Positions 10,753 to 23,400 of a stretch of DNA of 64,000 nt are shown here, one piece after another (position 1 is the first letter of the stretch; each line of letters begins with the position of its first letter). The stretch is from Clavelina lepadiformis (taxonomy: Eukaryota; Chordata; Ascidiacea; Aplousobranchia; Clavelinidae), in assembly GCF_947623445.1 (NCBI RefSeq), contig NC_135241.1, positions 9,178,501 to 9,242,500 of the forward strand, read 5' to 3'. The position numbers were made by a program, and so were the translations under genes. The notes under the pieces were generated by a model. It worked only from the letters and a program-made list of their open reading frames with translations. It searched no databases and had not been told where the DNA came from.

Positions 10753-13506
10753 TGGAAAATTAGTACATCGTTTTAAGATGAAAATTAGCATACTGGTACA
10801 TTTCAATCCACTGACTATCATAATTGTTGTTAGCTGTTCGTATTTTGCTAGTTTGGTAAACAGTGGCAAATAAAATGTCTACTTCTCCGGTCGCCGTTGA
10901 CTGAAGTAAAAAAAAATGTGAATTGCGTAACCAGTTAGCCATTTGCCGAAGTAGCTTCTTCCAAACTTAGTAATTGGCAGCCGATGAAGTAGACGCTGCC
11001 ATACCAGCATAATACAACAAAACGTTTTATTTGCCAGTTCGCCGTAAAATTAACCAGTTATGATACTGAATTACTAAATCTCCGAAATCCAGATCTGGGC
11101 AAGTTCATATTACTGATTGCATTAAGCACAAACAATAGCCTGGCGAGCTTTGAGATTCGTTTTTTCAGTTTTCAATACTGGCTGATCCTGCATTCCGATT
11201 TCAAAAAAAGAGATGAAGACACTGTGCTCTTTTTTGTCCAACAAAGTGAATTTGCAGTCGCTATGATTGAGACGTGCATTAGCTTTGTGTCACGCAGAGA
11301 TCTCACCGAGTTTACGTTGCTTGACCGTTGCTCATGCCGAAGATCTTCAGCATAACTAACAAGACCAAATGGTTATCCGTTTCTCCCTTGTTTAGACGAA
11401 AAAGAGTGCAACTTGTCCTTTTTTTGAAATCGCAGTTGGCATAACGTCTTTGACGTATATGTAATGTACACCAAACTGACCCTCGGTGACGCATTGCATG
11501 GAATGCACCCTAGCATCCAAGTCGTCACAGGCAAAATAACACACCTTTTGACCTGTTTGAAAGGTCTGCATGATACACCGGAGATCTCCAGCATAACAAA
11601 GAAGCAAATATCGTTACGCCGCTGGCGTAAATATCAACTAAGCCAATAGTTGATAGCCTATCAATAGCCTTTCTGGCATGACATCACAAAATCATGTCAC
11701 AAGAAACAAGCATACGAAAGTTGCAAGTGCAAATCATGGAGCCAACAGCTTTCCGATCGGCTTCATTAAATAAACTAAAAATTATGTTGGGCCTTGTTGC
11801 AGTGGAAAATAATTAGAATTTTAATATTGGCGTGGCATAAAACATAGAATTTAACTTTTTTGGTATAAATCTCCCTTTGCTAAAAAGCAAGCTTTTCATA
11901 CTGGCCTTGAATGCGCCACTGAAGCTCATGAAAAGCCGCAATGAGTGTGCCTATGCCAAACCCTGCAGTCTGGGTATTGTCCATTTGTATTTTGTGGCAG
12001 CTGCAAACCCGAGATAAATTTTAATTACACTTTTTCCACGCTTGACTTTAAAAAAGCCTAATTTCATAGCCAATGAAACAGCCATTTACTGTAGCAGTTT
12101 GAATTTACTTTCTCATTTAAGAGAATCAATTGAGATTTATGGTATATACTTTGATGCTGCATAGACTTTGCATTTGTGGTGCCGTATTTGTTAATTCTGG
12201 TTGTGGCAAACGAGACGTTACACTATATCCTCTCTTTTGAAAAGCATGGTCACCAGCATTTTGCTGTTGAAAGGATTCCTGGCTGTATGTGTCAAGTTGA
12301 TAAAAATGGCTGAATGATTATGATGAGATAAAGAGGAGTGGTTATGATGAGAGAGAAGTTGAGTGTTTAGTTTATTTGGGGTCTTCATTAGCAGTGATTT
12401 AGCTAGCATGTCACTACTATCCAAAGAAATGTAGGCAAGTCACATTTGAATAGACACTGTGTTGATAGAGTTCCAGTGTTAACTGTTATATACTTTTATA
12501 CTGCGTAGACTTTGTGTTTTTGGTACCGTTTAAAATGAAGCGGCAAGCAAACTGCTACAATGCTTTGCACAAAACACGAAGTTAGGACACCATTGTACTG
12601 TAGCAGTGATAGCAAGCGTTTAGAATCATCCAAACATGACGTATAGGCAGGGTCATAAGCGCCGAAGTTTACAAAATGTAGGGTGGAAAAGTTAATGGAT
12701 TCATATGTTTGGGAATTCCCCGTGTCAAGGAATGTTGTAAAAACACAAAATAAGATAAAATATACTTCTAATCAACGTTATTTGCGACAACAGCCATGGT
12801 ACAAGTTTTTGCTTGTTATAAAATTTCTAGACTTGTTGGTTATGCTAACCTACCATTTATAGCACAATTTTATTTCTATTCATGTCTTAGTGCTTTGCCA
12901 CTTTCTTCTGCCTATGGATAGCTGGGAGCATGTTTTTTGTTCTACCATACGTCCTACTTTTAGTTCTGTGAAGTTTACGGCAAAAAATGAACGAAATTCT
13001 TATACGCGTTATTCAATCATTATCTATTATTTAATTATTGTTCGTTTTTTAATTTATTCGCATCAAAAAAACAAAACAGATCTAACAAAATTAGCAGCAA
13101 CGATTACTGAATGTGCTTCTATTTGGCACATAATCAAGAACGTTAAAATTTTGAACACTGCAGTAAAGTATCTCGTCTGTGATTTTCCGCACCTCTTCTA
13201 GTTTTGAACTCCCTATTCTCTTTAAACTCTTTGCATGCGTCGCCCCAAGGTTATTTTTGGTTATTATGTTTGTTTGTACAGACGTAACTTCCGTAACACC
13301 AGAGATGGGAAAACACTTCCAACAAAAGCATATATAACCTTTTGACTCGAACTGTATTCAATTCAAACATACAAGCAGACATAATATTCAAAACAAGAGT
13401 AATGAAAAGTACATAATAAAACACACTGGGAAGTTAAAATAATCTCACTTGGAAAAAGTATTCTGGCGAAAGGAACTGCGATCAATCCATTTATTTATTA
13501 TAGAAT

Positions 13507-14652
13507 TTAAGTCAAGTTTGTCTGACCTACTGACCTGTGACAGTAAATATATGTCATCGCTGGGTTAATCTGCTTAAACCGTGCTTGCACACCGGTGAGA
13601 CGGCCACGCATGTTAGCTGCGCTATCATATGTTTGCCCTCGACAATTTTTCAAGTCCAGTCCAACTGAAGTAATGCAGCTCTTAATAACGTTAAATAAGG
13701 TGAGAGAATCTGTGCTGTCGGTTGCATAAAGCCCTAAAATATGTTCTTGGACACATAAGTTCTCGTCAACATATCGAACGCAGATGGAAACCTGTTCCTG
13801 ATTTGAAACATCCGTAGTTTCATCTGCAATTATACTGAAAAACTTTGCTTTATTAATATCGGCTACGACACCTCGGATTACTGCCTCTGCTATCATTTGC
13901 AACATTTCATTTTGTACATCATGGCTTATCCATTTCGGTTTTGCTGATCTTTCAAACCAGAGTGACACATCTTCATTATATTTCCTCAGTAATTTAAGCG
14001 TTTGCACTAAGTTCGACTTGCTGTCGTCATGTCCTCTCAGAGCTAGACCTTGCTGAGCGAGAAATCTTATACTCTCAAATATTGCCTCAAGTGCAACCCT
14101 ATTTCGCTTGAGATTTTCTTGTGCTTTTGGATTAACTAAAGCGGCAACGTGACTTTTTCTGGCGTAGTTCAGCTTTGCGTCAAGACAGAGCTTGTAAAGG
14201 GAACTCTCGCTGTGTTTCTTGGCGGCACCTTTGATGTGCTTCCAATCTTTGTATCCTGTCAGCCAAACTGGATACTTATGTTTGAAAGTCGAAATAACAT
14301 CGGGGGTCACATGATTTGCTGAAGAAGCCCAATTACACACTGCACAAATAGCCACGTCTTTTTGTCGATCATATTTTATCAATTCGTGCTGTTCAAGCAA
14401 TCGTAAAACATATTTCTCTGCAGTGCCCGAAGTTGTTAAAGTTTCCGCTGAAACACTAATATTGAAACTTTCGGAACAAACAGGAATATATGGATCTGAA
14501 GTCGAAACGTCTTCTTTCTCATGCGGCAAACTAACTTCGTTGTCGTTTTCCCCTGGTCTATTCTGAGCGAAAAACGACCTAATAGATGTTTGCCTGCCTG
14601 ACCTTTCTGCATCATTACGTTTAACAGAGCTCATCTTACTCGCATTGATCAT
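13507..14652 (-). CDS. DUF4371/TTF-type hAT transposase, C-terminally truncated
   Basis: The N-terminal half of a transposase of the hAT group related to vertebrate ZMYM1/ZMYM6-like proteins. A typical leader (RQTSIRSFFAQN, about residues 22-33) is followed by a TTF-type zinc-finger region with ICAVCNWA near residue 103 and WLTGYKDWKHIKGAAKKHSE downstream. A DUF4371 block has QQGLALRGHDD (about 202-212) and the catalytic-core start IIADETTDVSNQEQVSICVR near 272-291. The frame is open for 381 codons but stops just after the YCHR motif, where family members normally continue for several hundred residues. The probable start is the second Met, at 14634 (MSSVKRND). The sequence AG-GTCAGT directly after YCH is a weak splice-donor match, so a missing exon is possible, but I found no continuation downstream. 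Most likely a truncated transposon remnant. Confidence 0.75.
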   Translation of the reverse strand: MINASKMSSVKRNDAERSGRQTSIRSFFAQNRPGENDNEVSLPHEKEDVSTSDPYIPVCSESFNISVSAETLTTSGTAEKYVLRLLEQHELIKYDRQKDVAICAVCNWASSANHVTPDVISTFKHKYPVWLTGYKDWKHIKGAAKKHSESSLYKLCLDAKLNYARKSHVAALVNPKAQENLKRNRVALEAIFESIRFLAQQGLALRGHDDSKSNLVQTLKLLRKYNEDVSLWFERSAKPKWISHDVQNEMLQMIAEAVIRGVVADINKAKFFSIIADETTDVSNQEQVSICVRYVDENLCVQEHILGLYATDSTDSLTLFNVIKSCITSVGLDLKNCRGQTYDSAANMRGRLTGVQARFKQINPAMTYIYCHRSVGQTNLT

Positions 14653-15237
14653 GTCTAAACAAATTTAAATGAAGACTTGTAAATTTTTTGAAAGACGTTG
14701 GAAAATTTAGCCTAATCCTGGCATACTCATACTTGTAAAATTCCGTATTAAATTAGTAGACGTAGGAAAATTTTGTGATCACAATTTTCCAAATTGGAAA
14801 ATTCCGTTTTGGAAAATTGCACAGTGGAAAACTTTATTTCCCTATTTTTCTTTTAGAATTTTCCACTGGTCATCTTATTGTATGACGTGTTTAATTTAGA
14901 GTTCATTTAAAAATAAAATGCATTGTTGTAATAATGGTTATTGTATCGCGAGAAAGTCACGTGTTACACCATAAAGTATATTATGTAACGTGTAACAAGT
15001 AAATAGAATAATAGATGAGTGCAGAAAGTTAATTAGTTTTGGATCGCATTGATAAAAATGTTAGGTCTACAAAGCTTGTCGCATCTCCTATCACGACAAG
15101 CAAGGTATGAGGAAATCTCAGTCAAAGTGACCGGACTGGAGTTGTCACTTTTCAAACGAGTAGCAGCAATAAATTTAACCAATTCATCTTGATTACAAGA
15201 ACGTAAAATCGCTATTACATGTTAGGGACTAAAATGC

Positions 15238-15259
15238 CAGGGCGGAAAAATCCGCCCTG
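15238..15259. repeat. GC-rich perfect palindrome
   Basis: CAGGGCGGA and TCCGCCCTG are perfect 9-bp arms around a four-A loop, in an otherwise AT-rich region. It lies 25 bp before the left end of a hAT-like MITE. Confidence 0.85.
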
Positions 15260-15284
15260 TCCGCCCAAGTTCGGCGCCCGTGGG

Positions 15285-15610
15285 CAGGGTTGGCATACCG
15301 TCCTTATTTCTAAGATTTGTCCTTATTTTAAAGGTCCATGTCTTAGAAAATATTTTTGTCCTTTTCTCTAAGAAATGTCCTTATTTTCGTCTTATTTTTA
15401 GGACAGAGTTTCGTATTTTGGGCATTTTGACACCTTTAGTATAACATTTTGTACCAAAGAAATACAAAAATTTAGAACATGCATATAGTATCTAGTTTTT
15501 TCATTTTCGGAACATTGATTGCCTTCTCCTGTTGTGCACTGTTTAATGTAATATTCTTCTTTTGTTTCCTGTTCAACCTTATTTTTGAGCCCAGACCGAT
15601 GGCAACCCTG
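15285..15610. mobile_element. hAT-like MITE, TIR CAGGGTTGGCATACCG
   Basis: The left end CAGGGTTGGCATACCG and the right end CGATGGCAACCCTG form an imperfect inverted repeat of the hAT CAGGGTTGSCA type. The interior left part repeats TGTCCTTATTTT-like words. No convincing 8-bp duplication is visible outside the ends, so the copy is old or its boundary is slightly off. Confidence 0.6.
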
Positions 15611-17054
15611 CGTATAGGCTAGGGTGGCTTCATCCATTTAGTCTAGCCATAATAATTTGCCAAATTAGATAAATCTTTGCAATTACAAGTGGTAGCCCAG
15701 GTATGCACTGGAGAAAGATTGAATAGGTGCACAGTTTGAAGATAATGTAAAAATGTATTATTTTTAAAAAGTGCACTCTTTTTTGGCCAAAAATTGGCGA
15801 AACAGCTTCCTCATAAAAATACATGATTACCATAGTATTCAGGGTTTTATAACCTATTATCTCAAATCTAGCGTTTTTGATGTGAATAACTGAACTAATA
15901 GAAGGTTGTTAGAAATCAATGGGTGAGTGTGCAAAGTATGAATAGATTTTCTAGTTGTTTATTGTGAATCAAATCACATATCTGACAAATTATCATTCAA
16001 TTTCTAGCAATTAAAAAAACATCTTGTTGTTAAGAATTACTTGAGTTTTTGTTCCAGTTTTTCTGGCACTTTCACAAATTTTTTTCTGGAATCACTCTTA
16101 GGCTTAAGGCTTGTTTTTTATTAATTTTTTTATCATTTCAGTGAATAATACAAGAAAATATCGAAATGTAATGAAAGCTATCAATACCTCTTTAGTTACA
16201 ATAACATGCTAAGCTTGGTTTATTAAGCAACTATCGACATGCTACTTAGATATTTGAAAATTAAGTTATGGTGACATTACCTTGACATTTAACTTACACA
16301 ACACTGGCAGTCCGGTAGGATCTATGTAGCCAATGAGTAGAATTTCTTTTTAATTTAAATTTGGTTGAAAAAAATAGCAAATATGATACTTACTGTTATT
16401 CTTGTTAGTCACAACTACAGTATATCATCTATGAATATTTGAAATATTGTAAAATTTAGATCTTAGTTAATAATAATTTAATAAATCCCACAAATTTTAA
16501 TTAAACCCATCAACACATCTTTTAAATTCATTCAATTCAAGTATGTAAAAGGTTCGACTGGTTATATTTGGAATTGGGCCCCTGCGTATTTTAGAATGAT
16601 ACTGCTGCCTGAGTGATGCAGAATTAATGAAAGTTATCTAACTTTTTGTCCAACATGGTTTTTGTCAATAATTATGACACTTTACTTACTTGAAATGGCT
16701 GTATTGTCAATGTCTTTTTATAGCTGTCATGAGTGAACATGAAAATATTTTGGAACGGCAATAGTCTTGCATCATTAAATTGTCTAGAATTCGATTTTGA
16801 TTGAACTAGACTTGCAAAAAAAACTGAAACACCAAGAAGACATGTTGTGCAAAAGATAAATGCACTATAGTTCCAGCCTAAGTAACAACAAATAAATTAC
16901 TATTGTTATTGTGTTCATCTTTTTAATAATTCAAGCTGTTCTATCAAGTAATAGCATATGTCACAGTGTGCTGAATAAGTCAAGCAGTCCTTATTTCAAG
17001 AAGTGTTGAATTGTTAGCAACTGATGACCATGTTTACATTAATAAATTCATTAC

Positions 17055-17057
<3 letters not shown>

Positions 17058-17089
<32 letters not shown>
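17058..17089. repeat. (AT)n microsatellite
   Basis: A pure alternating AT tract of about 32 bp. Confidence 0.95.
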
Positions 17090-17092
<3 letters not shown>

Positions 17093-17406
17093 TCTCATAT
17101 ATCGGCAATTGGTCCAGCCAAGACTTGCCTGTCAGTTAACATTTTGTAAACAAAACATGCTGTTTCCTATTTTTCGAAAGATATATGCTGACTTGCTAGT
17201 TGATGTGCACTGATTTATTTTTAATTTTGACTCTGTTTTTGTTTCTTTTTTGGCCATGTTTTCGGTTTGTTGGCTTAGAAGATCCACTGTTTTAAATCCA
17301 AAATTGAACCAAGGTAGTTTTGTTGTATGATGCACATTTTCTTGTGGATTATATTTATTTTTTGTATGTAACTTTTATTTTGTTAATGTTAATATCTGGT
17401 TTTGCA

Positions 17407-20400
17407 GAAACAAGTGTTCAGTAAATTAGTATTATCTTGGGTCAAGCAGCCAGTGTAGGAAAAAGCTTTCTACAATATAAAATCTTCAACGGAATGAATG
17501 GTGGTGAGTTTGTGCTTTTCTGTGCATAAATGAGAGCTATAAGATAGTTAAAAAGTACTAAAATATAGTTGAAAGTATATTTATGATGTGTGTCATATAT
17601 GTATTTCAGAGGTCAACAATTTGAGACGAATTATATATAGTGTTTGGCGTTTTAGGAAAAAGGGAATAATTTTGAACTGTTGATTTCAAATATGACCTCA
17701 GTTGTCACCATGTAGATTAGTTGTTGAGCTGGTTTTGATATTCTAAAATTACGCAGTTGTTTATTGCATTTAAGCGTGCTGTTGCATGAAATCAATGTTA
17801 CACATTTCTTGCTTGCATAAAGCTGCTAATGTCTCATTTTTAAAGGCCAGTGAGTTTTTTTAATTAACCTCCTACACTTGAATAATGGGCAGTAAAGAAA
17901 ACAAAAAGAAAAGAATTTTAAAAAACCTGAAGCTTCAGCTCATATACTCTCAACTACAATTTACAAGGCATAGATGAGACCCTGTACATAAAAATATGGG
18001 GATCACGTCAATTGACCGTGAACAAATTCACCGGTGACAATTGGTCGTGGTCAACTGACCGGCAACAAATTGGCCGGCGACACAAATCAACCGCTACGCA
18101 TTTTATTTTTATTTTTTACGCAAATTAGCATTGTTGTTTATTCAAATTATATGATTTAAGTGATAATATGATTTAAGGTCAGTTGGTTCTAGGTAAATTT
18201 ACGTCACGGTCAGTTGTCCCCCGGTCAGTTGTCCCCGGTCAGTTTGTTCGCGGTCAATTTCCCACGGTTAATTGTCGTGGAACCAAAAATATGGCCTAAT
18301 GCTGAAATACTATAGTAGTGCTGACAATAAAGCATTAAAAGGCTGGGAAAAGCCAAAACATTATGGCGTACTGTTCTTACACAACGAAAAAAATCGTACG
18401 TTTGCTATAGTATACCTGAAGCTTTGTTTTTTTGCTGTTTATGAAAACATAGCTTATACTTCTCAGTTCTGACTAACCCTCTTTATAAAAACCAATAGAA
18501 TTCTGCCAACAAGTTGATATTCCAGCAACTCTAAGATCTTTTCTCCTTCGTTCTGTTCTTGCATTCTTCTAAGATGCAAAATGTTAGAGATGATTTGTCC
18601 TACTATGTCACCAACAATACACAACGTGATTGAAATGTGCCAGCAAAATTACAAATACGCAAAATTAACTTCAGGGCTTTAACATTTTCGTTTAGTAGAT
18701 GCATTGCAAGGTGAGCACTGGACAGTTTACCTTTGATTCCACCGAAAAGCTTGTGATCGATTGTATATATACACTTCTGAATTTATTAAATTTGGAAATA
18801 CACAATAAAAAACAAAATTATATAGGCATTAAGAACTTGTGAATTAGGTGTATTATATGTGTGATCTCCTTAGTTCTTATAAAAAAAAACTGCATCACGC
18901 TTGGCAGTTTGGCCAAAGTAAAATTTCGTATACACATGTATTCGAATTCAAAATGCTTTAGCAGTTTAGCAAATCCTGGGATTCGAAAATACTTTGTTAC
19001 ATATAAGCGACTTACTTTTTTGCTTTCCTGTAAGATCCGACGACATACGAATGTACAGTATGTGCATGAACCAAAGCATTACCCTTTTCCTTTTTATGTT
19101 TTCAACATTATTTGCTTACACACTCGTAAGCTGTGGCTGTTGTTGCAATTGGATAGATAAGAACAAAAAAGGTTGGTTGAGGCTGTGTAGCGGCCTTACG
19201 TTAATTAATTAATTATTATCATGCATTGCCAAGGAGTGATTGATCTTGCGTATCATCGAGAAATTTTTTGGCTAGGCCCCAAGTTTTGTTACCTGTACTT
19301 GGGTAATGTCATTACTCATTACCTTTTTACTTGTAGCAACTAATTGTGCCATGTTGCGCCAAGCTCACGTTTTGCCCAGACGCAAAGAGGGAAAAAAGAA
19401 AAGGTCGTGATGTACCACTAAAGAAATAGGAAATTTTTGGCAATTGCAGGGAAAAGATTACCCGCATTCTGACCAAAGTATTGTTTAAACATATCAAGCA
19501 TTTGTCATAAAACCTTGAGACTGTACATGCAAACAAAAGACATTTCGTAGAAAGAATTCAAGAGCCAAAACAGTATAAAGCATTTTTTATTTTTGTTCAT
19601 TCTACGTACAGGTCACAACTCCCAACCTTTTGTTCAGAAAACATGTTTTAAGTGTGTCATCAAGGAAACATGTACTTTGCATTATTGCTTTAAACCTGCT
19701 ATTTTTGTCATTTAATTCAATCACGTCAACCTTAATTGCAAGACGACTGGTCAAGAACTGCCAAAAAAGTTGTGTAGGCTTCATGTTTGACTCGCAGGCC
19801 TCACTCTGGGCAGTCCTGCGTTAAAAAATAATTTAAAGACTAAAACCAAATGCCAACATGTTTGTCCAAATCAGAAAAAAATTTGCCAGAGAAATGTGGA
19901 AAAATGTATTGCATGATATCCCTTATTACCTTACAACAGCGATCGCTAAGTTTGGTCTATGTCAAATATTAAAACTTATACCCATAGAACTTATACCCTT
20001 ATCTTAGTCAAGTTACAAGGCAGTAACATAATGCGAACAAATGGGCAGAGGTAAGCAGTACCAAATTACTGTACCGCGGTAATACTGATCTACTTTTTAT
20101 CAAAAAATTTTAGTCGGTCCCCGTACTCGATAGTTTTCTAGTGATTATTTCAAAGTTTTCAGAAGTATGTTTTTCAAAAGTTGTTTTTATTTAAACCTCA
20201 ATGCCAACTTTTAGCATTCGCTGTTCTATTTTAATCTACAAATGTCTGTCAAAGCTGCAAGAAGTGAGGCCACATTTGTTTTCACCTAGAGTAACCTGTA
20301 GCTGGGACCGAATTGGGACAAAAATTTCATTGCTTTAAATACTTTTTGAAATAGTATTGAGTACCGGTACTTGTACCGTCGGTACATTTTTGCCAAATAT

Positions 20401-23400
20401 TGTAACCGATGGTATTTTCAAAGTACCGACTGCCCACCTCAACAAATAGGCTATGTGATTTGTTTCTCCCACTAAAACCAACAATATTTTTTCCACAAAA
20501 AGTAAGTTTCTTATTTATGGCTTATGACTGACAAGTCAGTTTGTGTTATTTTTGGCAGACCTCACTGAAAGTATTACAGGCAAGTTAACGAACTCCACGT
20601 CTGTTTCCAGTACTGATACTCCTGTTACAAGCTCCACGGCATGGTCAACAGTGATTGGTACCAACATGTCTACTACGTAAGTAGCCTATACTTTTTTTAT
20701 GCAAAAATTTGTAAACCTTTTTGCATGCTTCAATTCAGAAACATTTTGTGGAAGAAACCTTCAAAGCTAAGCATATTAAGGCATTTTGGCTGTACAATCC
20801 ATGATTGCTTGAAAGGCAACTTGTCTGAAACCAACATTATATATGTTCTTAACCCATTATGCGCCGAAAATTGAAATTTTCAACATTTACTTGCTGCATC
20901 TTTTAGGAGGATGGCAATTAAGTTTATACAATATCTTAGAATGTTATTTTAAAATTTGGCTTAGAACTTTTACAAATTCATGGTATCTTATGTGAAAGAT
21001 GCTAGGCAAACCCACTACGCAATTTTGCCTTGCTACACGCTTAGAGGAAATGTCAAAGTTGAGTTGATGCATTTGTTTTTTTAAAACGTTTTTAAAGAAA
21101 ACAAGAGCGAAAATACAGGAATTTTGCTAACTATTACGAGAAATAGGTAAAGCTCTTGCCAATATTTATTCAGTATTATAACTTTTGAAGCATTTGACGT
21201 GTAGCCCTATGTTACACTTGTCACACCATATATAATTTTGCATAACAAAATGAACATCGGGTTTGCTTGTCATGGGCAATTCCTCAGTGTTCAATACTGT
21301 TGTAAAAGATGTCATGCAATTTTATTTGAGGCTTGCCTTTAATAGCTTGTTGAAGTAATTTGCGGTACTCTACCAAGGAGTATTCTCACAACGTATCTAC
21401 CAAATTGCAGCAGGTCTAAAGCACTAAATGCCATTTTATTTTCTGTGCAATTGCCAAGCATTTTCCAAAACAGTGTGTATACAATACGTTATCATGTTAT
21501 TGCAAATTAAACCACGATATCATTACATTTTTAATGCTGAAATAAAAACTTATGTTTCTTGTTATGAATATTCAGCAAAAAATAAAAAAATGTTGCATAC
21601 GCTGTTGAAATTCAAACTTTCCCCAAAATTGTTTTCTAATCTAATTACTGGTACTTCTGTTGTTGCTGAATTTCACCTTTGTTCATCTTAATGTTAGATA
21701 GAAAGCTCATTGCAACAGTGAAATGCTGTATGCTGCAAAGAAACTACATTATACAAGCGAAGAATCATGTGTCTTCAACCGTCATGCACACATATAATCA
21801 CAGTTTAAAGCCAAATTACTGAGTATTGTATAGAGTAGACAAGTGGCACACGAGATGATTTGACGTGTACGTTATATCACCTTAAGAAATTGTAAAAAAT
21901 GCCTTACAAAAATGTTTGGCACGCGAGTTGTTGATATTTTGACATTATTCATTGGGTCCTAGATGTATACTGGTTGCCGACCCCTGCCGTAGACCCATCA
22001 GCTGGAAACTTTTCTTGGTAGTAGTTGAATACCAGTTGGTTGCAACAAAATAGAAACCATAATGAATAATTGTGATTTAAAAACAAATCTACAATAGAAA
22101 AGTTAATATCAACACAACTATTTCAAACTGGCGACAAAAACATGCTTTGACTTGTATTACTTGTTTTTGATTTGATATTTCTTGCTAAAGTAACTTTATT
22201 CGTGTTTTATTAAATGTAATAAATCTAGGACCCAATCAGTCAAGACACAAATAAGTTAAAAGCAAATGACTCACAAAATACTACAAAAAAGTCACTAACC
22301 CAACTTTATTGAGTTTTATGTTCCTCAAAATTTAACAAATTATGTAAACTAAAATATTTACATCTAACATTCATTAAATTATTGATATATAACCCATAAC
22401 TTAATTTGGTAAGTTGATAGCAATATTTTTTATTTTTGCTGTAATTTTATTGGTTCATCTGTTCAGATGATAATTGCTGAGATGGTGTAAAAAAAAAATT
22501 AAAATGCACAGAATTGCCGATTTCAATTTCGTATGTATAGAGTTTTTGCTTTAACCTGATGGTGTTCGCTGTAATTGGTTTTGTTTTGCTTACACTTTCA
22601 TGATATTAATGCACTTTTTTTTAATGGAAAAGTGACGCAAGTAAGAATGAAACATATGATGGATTTTACGTTGGCTTAGCCCTTGCCATCAGTTCAAGTG
22701 CTTTTATTGGCGGAAGCTTTATATTAAAAAAAAAGGGTTTACTTCGACTTGCAGCCAAAGGCACTACACGTGCAGGTACATGTTGAATATTGTACAGTGG
22801 AAGCTCATTTAAGAAATTTACTTGGTTCTTGCTAGAACCAGCAGGAGTTAAAATACATGGAACAGCCATCATCCCTAACTTCAATTTCAAAATCTTTTTA
22901 ACTCAAAACTTTAATTAACGCAATGATTGGCCCCAAGGACTGAACGTTTTTCGAATTTTGTCCAGAAGATCACTCATGTCATAACAAGGTGTCCACAGAC
23001 ATCCTTTTGTCCATGTAAAGAGGTTTCAAAGAATATGATTAGTACAGTGACATTAACAAAAAGTCGGTGCAATGGCCAATCTTAATTTCACTTCTGACTG
23101 ATTCTGACAATGTAGTTAAGTTTGGACAACTCAAAACTTTGAGTTCTTTAAAGTATGTAAGTAGTGGGTCTCTTCAGTTTTGTTTTGAGCTTTCACTGCA
23201 TCTTACTTCTATTGGATTGACAACCTGCGATTGACTATAGTTGACTCACGTTAGTTATACAGTAGAAATAGCACTTCATTATCAATTGAGTACTTGTATC
23301 ATGAAACTGAAGAACGTAACATGGGTAAAAAATTTTAGGCGAAGGTGGCCATGCCTATCTGAAGGAATGGATGTGGTGGGCTGGCTTGATTTCAAGTATG

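Larger units (their letters stand above)
9800..13506. other. Gene-free stretch with dispersed repeats
   Basis: I could not support a coding gene. Overlapping short frames at 10160-10437 and 11312-11649 run on both strands with no recognisable domain. The stretch contains a tRNA-like SINE candidate, two copies of the roughly 60-bp dispersed motif, and a short imperfect tandem of GATTATGATGAGA-like units near 12310-12355. Confidence 0.5.
14653..17406. other. Intergenic region with MITE remnants and microsatellite
   Basis: I see no gene. Immediately upstream of the transposase, 14697-14865 is dense in GGAAAATT and its complement AATTTTCC and can fold into hairpins; it may be the degraded end of that element. 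A GC-rich palindrome, a hAT-like MITE and an (AT)n run are listed separately. Confidence 0.5.

Noticed and set aside
11312..11649. Cluster of overlapping minus and plus frames with cysteines
   Set aside because: All frames are under 75 codons, mutually overlapping, and show no domain; repeated words such as GATCTTCAGCATAAC are too short to define a repeat.
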